Part shown: in pieces, positions 14,232 through 21,100 of the stretch | How the letters are laid out: every line of letters starts with the position of its first letter | Numbering within the stretch: the first letter of the stretch is position 1 | Virus record (IMG/VR): IMGVR_UViG_3300028844_000008 | Coordinates: 1-24,791 of that record | Length of the DNA stretch: 24,791 bases | DNA from: a virus | Reading direction: 5' to 3' (one strand) | The notes under the pieces: generated by a model | Database searches by the model: none | What the model was told of the DNA's origin: nothing | Seen by the model: only the letters and a program-made list of their open reading frames with translations | Translations under genes and position numbers: made by a program

Positions 14232-14315
14232 CCCTAGCTAGGGCGAGGGAAGTGGTTGTCGGGTGCTGCTTCCCTCATTTAAATAACCCGACTGTTAACT
14301 CGAAAGGAACCCGAA
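14232..14315 (+). promoter_or_regulatory. Structured leader between tail tube and chaperone genes: palindrome, terminator-like hairpin and possible H-type pseudoknot
   Basis: A 12-bp palindrome CCCTAGCTAGGG (14232-14243) is followed by an 8-bp perfect stem GAGGGAAG (14245-14252)/CTTCCCTC (14269-14276), then ATTTAAATAA. Its 16-nt loop contains GTCGGGT (14258-14264), which is fully complementary to ACCCGAC (14286-14292) downstream, so an H-type pseudoknot with loops of 5, 4 and 9 nt can be drawn. A second copy of ACCCGA (14309-14314) lies between the SD AAAGGA (14303-14308) and the ATG at 14316, so the same loop might instead cover the translation start. The simplest role is partial termination after the abundant tail tube mRNA; translational control of the chaperone is an alternative. 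The pairing is read directly, the function is inferred. Confidence 0.5.
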
Positions 14316-14729
14316 ATGGATTTAATGAACATTGGTAAGATGAAAGAGACCTCTGAGGTTATCTTGTATAACCCAGTTAACTCAGAAATACTTATGAATG
14401 AAGATGGAAGCGAAATGTCCATAACAGTATATGGACCATATTCCTCTAAGTATAAGTCAATCTCCCACAATCAGCAAAATCGTAGGTTGATGAAAGCTCA
14501 ACGTACTGGCGGTAAATTAAACCTGAGTGCTGAAGAGATAGAAGCATCTGCATTTGACCTACTGGTTAAGTGCGTTGCGGATTGGGACATTACTTTAGGT
14601 GGTGAGAAGCCTGAGTGTACCGAAAAAATGATACGTGAAGTGTTTGAGCAATTGCCTTGGGTACGTGAGCAGGTAGACAGTGCTCTAGGAGACACCCAAG
14701 CTTTTTTGGACAGGTCCAATCAGAACTAG
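14316..14729 (+). CDS. Tail assembly chaperone, short form (gpG-like)
   Basis: 137 residues between the tail tube and the tape measure genes, the standard place for the lambda gpG analogue. Start ATG 14316 has SD AAAGGA. The sequence has a beta-rich first half with YGPYSSKYKSISHNQQNRR (about 39-57) and a helical second half (LSAEEIEASAFDLLVKCVADW, about 69-89; ending EQLPWVREQVDSALGD). The N-terminal half is probably what folds around the tape measure. About 20 bases before its stop it contains a slippery heptamer that yields a longer product; the short form should be the major one. Confidence 0.82.
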   Translation: MDLMNIGKMKETSEVILYNPVNSEILMNEDGSEMSITVYGPYSSKYKSISHNQQNRRLMKAQRTGGKLNLSAEEIEASAFDLLVKCVADWDITLGGEKPECTEKMIREVFEQLPWVREQVDSALGDTQAFLDRSNQN

Positions 14730-15079
14730 AGACTTTTGCTGAACAATCGTTCAGACTTAGTCGTAAGGTAAAAGGCTCCAATGCCACCGAAAGAGAACAT
14801 TTAGAACAAGTAGCAAAGCAGTTAGGCAAAACGGTTGAAGAACTTGATACAAAATTCGTTGATGCTGTATTCCCTGACCTTGCTGCACATATTTGGGCCA
14901 CCTTCCTTGAGTTACACGATGGTAGAACTTACGGAATGAGTGGCCCTAATCCTATCTCATACGATATTATTATGGGATGGTGTTATCTGAACGATATAAA
15001 ACTTACCCCTTGGGAAATTTCTGTAGTGAAGTCTTTAGACAACCTATGGATAAAAGTTACAGGCGAAGAGAATGGCTGA
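14316..15079 (+). CDS. Tail assembly chaperone, frameshift fusion (gpGT-like)
   Basis: Frame 14316-14708 (131 codons) joined by -1 slippage to 14708-15076 with TGA at 15077-15079, about 254 residues. The extension begins GQVQSELETFAEQSFRLSRK and contains EREHLEQVAKQLGKTVEELD and, near the end, ISYDIIMGWCYLNDIKLTPW, a typical helical gpT domain with no good ATG start of its own; this is why the 340 bases between gpG and tape measure look empty if frameshifting is ignored. In lambda the T part binds the tube protein and G the tape measure, so the fusion recruits tube subunits; the same is inferred here. Its stop overlaps the tape measure ATG by 8 bases, suggesting coupling. Confidence 0.85.
14702..14708 (+). 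promoter_or_regulatory. Programmed -1 frameshift site T-TTT-TTG
   Basis: In the gpG frame the codons are GCT TTT TTG GAC, so bases 14702-14708 form the X-XXY-YYZ heptamer T TTT TTG. Both tRNAs can re-pair one base back on TTT TTT, after which reading continues GGA CAG GTC. The new frame is open for 123 codons and ends 8 bases inside the tape measure gene. Possible stimulators are the inverted repeat TTGGACAGGTCCAA overlapping the site and a 6-bp perfect hairpin CTGAAC-AATC-GTTCAG at 14739-14754, 31 bases downstream, which is further than the usual spacing. A frameshift at this gene is conserved in long-tailed phages, so the assignment rests on both sequence and position. Confidence 0.85.
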
Positions 15080-18000
15080 CCTTTTACAGTTAGATTTTGT
15101 TGTTAAAGAGATTGGGTTAGATAAAGCCCTGACTCTAACTGCAAAGTTTGAACGTGAGATTTTGAAGACTGTTAAGGCTTACGATAAAGGTCAGATCACT
15201 CAGGACCGTTATAGAAAGTCTCTGCTTAATACAAAAAGACAAATGGCTGCTTTGACCAACGAAAATGGTAAGCAGATTATGTCCATACACAAGGCTAACC
15301 AAGCTACACAACAGTTTATTGCCACCCAGAGGGGTTTAAGTACTGCAGTGGGCGCAAGTGGCGTAGCCGCACAACAGACTGCCAGAAAGACAAATCAACT
15401 TGGTGTTCTAATGCAGCAGTCTGGGTATCAAATTGGTGACTTTGCGGTTCAGGTTCAATCTGGTACAAATGTTATGGTCGCTCTTGGTCAACAGGCCACA
15501 CAGCTTGTTGGTACTTTTGCCATGCTTGCTAGAAGCACTGCACTAATTGCTTTGTTTTCTGGTCTTGGTATTGTAGTCCCTATTATAACAGCTATAGCAG
15601 GTGCTCTTATGAGAACTGCAAAAGCGGCAGATGAGGCTAAAGATAAAGTAACTGGGTTATCCAAAACCCTTAAAGACTATAGTAAAGAACAACGTGCGCT
15701 TGCCCAAAGTGTAACCACTGATCAGTTGTCGTTAATAGATAGAATAGAGGCTATCAAACAGCTTCAGCAAGAGTACTTAGAAGTTTTAAGAACTTCTGGT
15801 ACTGTTGGCTTTGAAGGTGAAAAGAGAGCAAATGCAGAATCTACCATACTGGTACTGAATGATCTTCTTCTTAAAACAACAGGTCAACAAAAAGACCTAC
15901 AAGTACTAATAAATAATGAATACATTAAACGTCTCAAGTCTATGGAACGCTCTAACATTCTTGCTTCTATAGAAAACAAGTTTGGGCAAGATCATATAAA
16001 ATATAGAAATGAGTCTCGTAGACAAGCTGAAATAGAATTAGAAGCTGAAATCAGGGCAGCAGGTATTTCTGAGGCACTTGCAGAGAGGTTGAGAGATAGA
16101 CTTAAAACCGAATATGATATTATTGACGCCAAAGTTGAACAGGATAAATTAGATGTAGCGGCAAAGGGTAGACAAGAGGCTATAATAAATAGCCTGAAGA
16201 GTGGCCTAACAATTTATGAAAAAATGGTTGATGAGAATAAAGCTATTCAAGAGGCTGCTCAAAAAATCAAAGATACTCACGCTGACGAAGTACGGGATTT
16301 AAAAGAGAAGATTGCTTTAGTCCGTATAGAAGCTGAACATGGCAAGGATAGCGCGGTACTCCAAGAAGCAACGGCTGAGTTTGCTAGAGACGCCTATGAG
16401 CAATCTCGTGCTTCTGCAGGTATCAAAGGGGATCTCTTAAAAGCAGAGATGAATATATATGATGTTTTGCAGAGGGAGAAAAAAGAGTTAGCTGATATAG
16501 TTGAAAAAGAGAGGCAGAGACTCCTCTTTGCCAAAGAGCGAAGAAAGTTTTTTGCTCGTGAATCTGAACGTCAAATGATATTAAATGAATCTCCTATCTT
16601 TATGAATATGGATTCCATAGCAGAATCAGCTAAAATTTATCAAGATAGCCTAAAAGAAGCTGATAGGGCGCAAAAAGAGGTAGAGGCTTCTGCAGAAAAA
16701 CTTAAAGAAGAGCTAGAAGGCCCACTTGTATCTGCTATTGGAAGTGTATCAGATGCGTTTGGTGACTTTATCGCTCGTGGCCTAAAAGATTTCAAAGGCT
16801 TCGTAAAAGACATACTCAGGTCTTTCCAGAACATGATTGCACAGATGATTGCTACGGCTGTTAACAATCGTATTATGATTAGTCTGGGTATGGGTGGAGC
16901 AGGTACTGTAGCAGGTACAACTGCTGCCTTTGCAGGTCCTATGGGTTCTTTCTTAGGTACTACAGGTGCAGCAGGTGTAGCAGGTACTGGTCTTATGGGG
17001 GGTGTTGGTTCAGTATTTGGTGCAGGTGGTATTGGCATGAGTGGGTCATTCAGTGCGCTTGGCAGTATGCTTGGTGGCGGTGGTATGAGTGGATTTACGA
17101 TAGGTGCTGCTATCCCTGCTATTGCTGCAATTGTTGTTGTTATAGGCTTACTCACTAAGAAAACTAAGTTGTTAGATTCTGGCCTAAGAGCTACTGTTGA
17201 GGGTTTTGATGCGGCTATAGAGACATTTAAAGTCACTCAAACTAGTAGATTATTTGGAATACTTAAGGGCCCGAAGGTTACATCTTACGAAGCTGCAAGC
17301 GCAGAGATTTCTGATCCTATCATCGAAGCTATCAACACCATACAGACTAGCGTTGTTGACGCGGCAAAAGTTTTAGGTATTGGTGCAGGTTTATTCGAGA
17401 ACTTTACTTACCAGTTTGAACTGTCACTTAAAGGTTTAACCGATGACGAAAAGATGCAAGCTATCAATCAAGAGCTTGCTAAGATGGGAGATGAGTTTGC
17501 TTCTCTATCTGGTCACTTTAGTGATGTGAACTCCCTGTTGGCTGCTGCTAACGAGAGATATAATCTACAAATCAGACTTCTTGAGACTATCGGTGATCAA
17601 GAACAAGCTCTATCTATGAGAAGAGAGTCAGAGCTATCTTCTGTAAATGAACTCAATCGTGGGTTACTAGAGGCTATTCATGCTGTAGAAGATGCTCAGA
17701 GGGCTGTAAACATTGCGTTCTCTAACCTTGCTTCTGTTATTGAGCGAGAGAAACGTCAACTACAACAAGGCTATGCTGATTCTGTTGATGCGTTAAAGTC
17801 AGGTTTTGATAGCCTTATAGAGGGCATCGAAGTAAAGCTAGAGTCTGCTCAACGTGTCGCTTCCTTGAGCCAAGGTGTATACTCTGCCCTAGAAAGTGCC
17901 TTGAGGGGTCGGGGCTTCACTAGTCAGAGCCAGTTCTCTATGGCTAGGGAAACTGCCACATCTTATCTAAGAGAGCTTCGTGGTACAGGTAGATTAGAGG

Positions 18001-18923
18001 ATGAGCAAGCCCTTGAGGATGCTCTCAGGATTGTTGCGGAACCTTCTCAAGATCTATACGAAGACTTTGTAAATTATCAACGTGATTTCCAGAAACAGAC
18101 AAATGTAATCCGTGATCTTGAAGCAAAAGCAAAGCTTCAGTTAACGACTGATGAAAAAGCGCTTCTTTTACTGCAGGAAGAAAAAGATGCTGCTCAGATC
18201 AGACACGAGGAGTCGCTCTCTAAGTTAGATGATAATCTACAGTCTGAATTACTGGCACTTGACAAACAATATAACGAACTAGCAGGTATAAAAGAAGTCA
18301 ACCTCACTATGGTTGAAGCTATAAAAGCTGTAGAAAATGCTATAAACAATCTAGAGCTTAAACAGGCTGCCGCTGCTAAACTAGGCGGTGGAGGCGGTGG
18401 AGCCAGAGCAGACTTTGGTGGAAACGTAGATTTACTTGAGCAATATGATGTTGGATCAGATTTCACGAGAGGTGGAAAGACCTATGATCATATTAAACTA
18501 AGTGGGGCTAGTCAGCTTCTAGATGCTGCTAAACAATTGGGCATACAAACTTCAGGGCAAACTGGAGCAGAAATTCAGCAAGCTATTTCCAATGCAGGTA
18601 ATCTAGCTGTTACCTTAGATAATTCTACTAGAGCAGCACAGTTTGCGCTTGGTGGCTATCACTCAGGTGGTGTTCGTATGGTTGGTGAGCGTGGTCCAGA
18701 ACTTGAGATGACAGGGCCTTCACGAGTTATGAGTAACAATGACACTCGTAAGATGCTACAGAACCCCGACCTTGTAGAGGCAGTTAAGTCTATGAAGCAA
18801 GAGATTTCTGAACTTCGTAACGAACAGAGACAATTGGGTATAAACAATAATAAGTATACCAAACGTACATACGACCTGTACCGTCAGTGGGATACTGAAG
18901 GGCTACCTGCAGAGAGAACATAA
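15072..18923 (+). CDS. Tail tape measure protein
   Basis: 1283 residues, by far the largest gene, right after gpGT. The N-terminal ~110 residues are helical. Residues 114-147 hold the recurrent tape measure block MQQSGYQIGDFAVQVQSGTN and VALGQQATQLVG, followed by a hydrophobic segment at 156-180 (ALIALFSGLGIVVPIITAIAGAL). Long coiled-coil stretches cover about 185-540. A Gly/Ala-rich region at about 603-696 includes a second membrane-like stretch. More coiled coil runs to 1090, and near residues 1194-1225 is GGYHSGGVRMVGERGPELEM, the usual C-terminal signature. Length rules of thumb (about 0.15 nm per residue) give a tail near 190 nm. The protein sets tail length, then probably helps DNA cross the cell envelope. 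No lysozyme or peptidase motif was noticed. Confidence 0.93.
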   Translation: MADLLQLDFVVKEIGLDKALTLTAKFEREILKTVKAYDKGQITQDRYRKSLLNTKRQMAALTNENGKQIMSIHKANQATQQFIATQRGLSTAVGASGVAAQQTARKTNQLGVLMQQSGYQIGDFAVQVQSGTNVMVALGQQATQLVGTFAMLARSTALIALFSGLGIVVPIITAIAGALMRTAKAADEAKDKVTGLSKTLKDYSKEQRALAQSVTTDQLSLIDRIEAIKQLQQEYLEVLRTSGTVGFEGEKRANAESTILVLNDLLLKTTGQQKDLQVLINNEYIKRLKSMERSNILASIENKFGQDHIKYRNESRRQAEIELEAEIRAAGISEALAERLRDRLKTEYDIIDAKVEQDKLDVAAKGRQEAIINSLKSGLTIYEKMVDENKAIQEAAQKIKDTHADEVRDLKEKIALVRIEAEHGKDSAVLQEATAEFARDAYEQSRASAGIKGDLLKAEMNIYDVLQREKKELADIVEKERQRLLFAKERRKFFARESERQMILNESPIFMNMDSIAESAKIYQDSLKEADRAQKEVEASAEKLKEELEGPLVSAIGSVSDAFGDFIARGLKDFKGFVKDILRSFQNMIAQMIATAVNNRIMISLGMGGAGTVAGTTAAFAGPMGSFLGTTGAAGVAGTGLMGGVGSVFGAGGIGMSGSFSALGSMLGGGGMSGFTIGAAIPAIAAIVVVIGLLTKKTKLLDSGLRATVEGFDAAIETFKVTQTSRLFGILKGPKVTSYEAASAEISDPIIEAINTIQTSVVDAAKVLGIGAGLFENFTYQFELSLKGLTDDEKMQAINQELAKMGDEFASLSGHFSDVNSLLAAANERYNLQIRLLETIGDQEQALSMRRESELSSVNELNRGLLEAIHAVEDAQRAVNIAFSNLASVIEREKRQLQQGYADSVDALKSGFDSLIEGIEVKLESAQRVASLSQGVYSALESALRGRGFTSQSQFSMARETATSYLRELRGTGRLEDEQALEDALRIVAEPSQDLYEDFVNYQRDFQKQTNVIRDLEAKAKLQLTTDEKALLLLQEEKDAAQIRHEESLSKLDDNLQSELLALDKQYNELAGIKEVNLTMVEAIKAVENAINNLELKQAAAAKLGGGGGGARADFGGNVDLLEQYDVGSDFTRGGKTYDHIKLSGASQLLDAAKQLGIQTSGQTGAEIQQAISNAGNLAVTLDNSTRAAQFALGGYHSGGVRMVGERGPELEMTGPSRVMSNNDTRKMLQNPDLVEAVKSMKQEISELRNEQRQLGINNNKYTKRTYDLYRQWDTEGLPAERT

Positions 18924-20170
18924 TGGATATTATCAAGCCAGTTACAGTTACCAATGATATTCTTACTAGCTCTAATGTCACTGAAGATGATTATGGAGTG
19001 TGGGCTTCTGGTACTACTTATGCAGATGGTGATAATGTTATTGTCATTGGGACTACACACAAAGTCTATGAAAGTCTTGTAGGCAGTAATGTAGGCAATG
19101 ACCCGACTACAGATGATGGTACTAATTGGCTAGAGCTTAGTGCTACAAATAGATGGAAAGCCTTTGATCAGAAGATTGCAGCACAAGTTAGTAAACTGGA
19201 TAATATTCAATATCAGTTTAATGATGCTAACTCTAACATAACTGCTTTATCTATGTTTGGTCTTAGTGGAACAACCTGTAATGTGACCGTTACTGATGCT
19301 GATTTAGTTGATACTACTTATACTGTAACTGTAGCTAGTGGTACTCAATACGATGGTGGAACTGGTAATGTATTTGTCTTTGGTGCAAGTTCTAGACCTA
19401 CGGTAACATTTCGTAGAGGTAACACTTACATCTTTAATCAAAGTGATGGATCTAACGTAGGACATCAGATTGCTATAAGAGAGACAGACGGTACAGCTTG
19501 GACATCTGGTGTAACTACAACAGGTACATTAGGTACAGATAGTGTAACTACTTTTGTGGTCCCTAATGATGCTCCTGACGATCTTCAGTATTATTGTACT
19601 TCTCATGGTATTAACATGGGTAACGACATCACTGTAGAGGGGGATGGTGAAGTATATAATCAGGACTTCTCTTTGTTGGATAACAGTGAGATTGTAGACT
19701 TATTCACTTACTTCTTCGCTGAACAAGGTGTTAAGACAGAAGCTTTATTTACAGGCATCCCACCTTACCTTGATTCATCCGTAGAGGTTACTATCACTGC
19801 AGACGGTGGAGAGAATGCCAAAGTAGGTCAAATAGTATTTGGGTTCCTGTCTAACTTTGGATTAACAACTTATGGAACCTCAGTAGGTATCGAAGATTAC
19901 TCACGTAAAGAGACTGATGCCTTTGGTAACTTTATTATTACAGAAAGGGCCTTCGCTAAGTTAGTAGATTACGATGTAAGGCTTGAAACAGGAAAAGCCA
20001 GAACTGTGCAAAACACACTTGCAAATTTTAGGTCTACCCCTCTTGTTTATATAGGGTCTGAAGATGAAGCTCTCGCTACTATTGTATATGGGTTTTATCG
20101 TAGATTTGATATTAACTTAGAAGGCCCTGCCTATTCATTTGCTGCTATCGAAGTAGAAGGATTAACTTAA
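18923..20170 (+). CDS. Distal tail protein with carbohydrate-binding-like module and inserted cupredoxin-like domain
   Basis: 415 residues starting in TAATG overlap with the tape measure. Residues 24-72 (WASGTTYADGDNVIV, KVYESL, DPTTDDGTNWLEL) look like a CBM5/12-type small carbohydrate-binding module. Residues 76-132 and 240-415 (NRWKAFDQK, YFFAEQG, IGEDYSRKETD-like IEDYSRKETDAFGN) are a tail-tip protein type common in phages. Between them, residues about 133-240 form a plastocyanin-like unit: FRRGNTYIFNQSDGSNVGHQ with H181, and LQYYCTSHGINMGN with C225, H228 and M232, the four ligand types of a type 1 copper site. Similar inserts are known in marine phage structural proteins. Whether copper binds is unknown; the unit may be only a fold used for binding. 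Confidence 0.75.
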   Translation: MDIIKPVTVTNDILTSSNVTEDDYGVWASGTTYADGDNVIVIGTTHKVYESLVGSNVGNDPTTDDGTNWLELSATNRWKAFDQKIAAQVSKLDNIQYQFNDANSNITALSMFGLSGTTCNVTVTDADLVDTTYTVTVASGTQYDGGTGNVFVFGASSRPTVTFRRGNTYIFNQSDGSNVGHQIAIRETDGTAWTSGVTTTGTLGTDSVTTFVVPNDAPDDLQYYCTSHGINMGNDITVEGDGEVYNQDFSLLDNSEIVDLFTYFFAEQGVKTEALFTGIPPYLDSSVEVTITADGGENAKVGQIVFGFLSNFGLTTYGTSVGIEDYSRKETDAFGNFIITERAFAKLVDYDVRLETGKARTVQNTLANFRSTPLVYIGSEDEALATIVYGFYRRFDINLEGPAYSFAAIEVEGLT

Positions 20171-20171
20171 C

Positions 20172-21086
20172 ATGGCATATGTAAATATTACCGATTTACC
20201 GACTGCCCCTAGTCGGGCAAGACCATCAACATTTGCTGCTGAAGGGGATGCCTTTCTTGCCGCACTAGCAACATTCGTAACAGAGGTTAATACCTCTGGT
20301 TCTTATATAGACGGAGTAGGAACTGCTGCAGATACCGATGCAACTGCTGCTGCTGCCAGTGCTGCTGCTGCATCCACAAGCGAAACCAATGCAGCTAACT
20401 CAGCCACCGCTTCTGCTAACTCTGCTAACAGCGTTGCTTCAGGTGCTTGGTCTTCTGGAACTTCCTATTCGGTTGGAACTATTGTCTACTCGCCCATAAC
20501 CTACTTAAGCTATCGTGCTATAACTACTCACTCTGGAGAAAGCACAGATCCTTCCAGTGATGCTACTAACTGGGTTGCTCTTGGGGGTATCTCGGGTCTT
20601 ACTGCTTCGAGTGCAGAGCTTAATAAACTAGACGGAGCTACTGTAACCACAGCAGAGATTAACTATAACGATATTACTACACTAGGTACGACAGAGGCAG
20701 CTAAAACAGTTACCGCTGATGCTAACGGTGTTGTTACTTTTGATAATGGTATCTCTGAGGAATACACTGCAGTAACATCTAGCTCTAATGCGACTACTGT
20801 AGATTTACAAGATGGTACAAACTTTAGTCATACCCTGACTGAGAATACTACATTCACATTTAGTAATCCTGCAGCTTCTGGTAAAGTCTCTAGCTTCACA
20901 CTTAAACTTGTTCAAGATGCCTCTGCCTCTGGTTTTACTGTAACTTGGCCTACCTCTGTTGATTGGCCTTCAGCTACTGCCCCGACTTTAACTGCAACCG
21001 CAAGTGCTGTTGATTATTTCATCTTCATTACACATGATGGGGGTACTACGTATTATGGATTTACTGCAGGTCAAGCACTTGGTTAA
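20172..21086 (+). CDS. Tail fibre-like protein with Ala-rich shaft, carbohydrate-binding-like module and shared C-terminal domain
   Basis: 304 residues with an AGGA SD. The N-terminus (YVNITDLPTAPSRARPSTFAAEGDAF) is a known phage fibre attachment style. Residues about 55-90 are an Ala/Ser/Asn shaft (AAAASAAAASTSETNAANSAT) likely to be trimeric coiled coil. Residues 93-140 (AWSSGTSYSVGTIVY, SDATNWVALGG) resemble the CBM5/12-like module of the preceding protein. Residues about 143-170 have AELNKLDG and AEINYND. The last ~107 residues match the C-terminus of the protein at 5393-6013 at 85 of 107 positions in my hand alignment. Likely part of the host recognition apparatus. Confidence 0.75.
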   Translation: MAYVNITDLPTAPSRARPSTFAAEGDAFLAALATFVTEVNTSGSYIDGVGTAADTDATAAAASAAAASTSETNAANSATASANSANSVASGAWSSGTSYSVGTIVYSPITYLSYRAITTHSGESTDPSSDATNWVALGGISGLTASSAELNKLDGATVTTAEINYNDITTLGTTEAAKTVTADANGVVTFDNGISEEYTAVTSSSNATTVDLQDGTNFSHTLTENTTFTFSNPAASGKVSSFTLKLVQDASASGFTVTWPTSVDWPSATAPTLTATASAVDYFIFITHDGGTTYYGFTAGQALG

Positions 21087-21100
21087 TAAGGAGCAAAAAT

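Noticed and set aside
16640-17236. 198-codon ORF on the - strand rich in Pro and Ile
   Set aside because: It is the antisense of the Gly/Ala/Thr-rich part of the tape measure gene; composition is explained by reading GGT/GCA codons in reverse, and there is no SD or partner gene.
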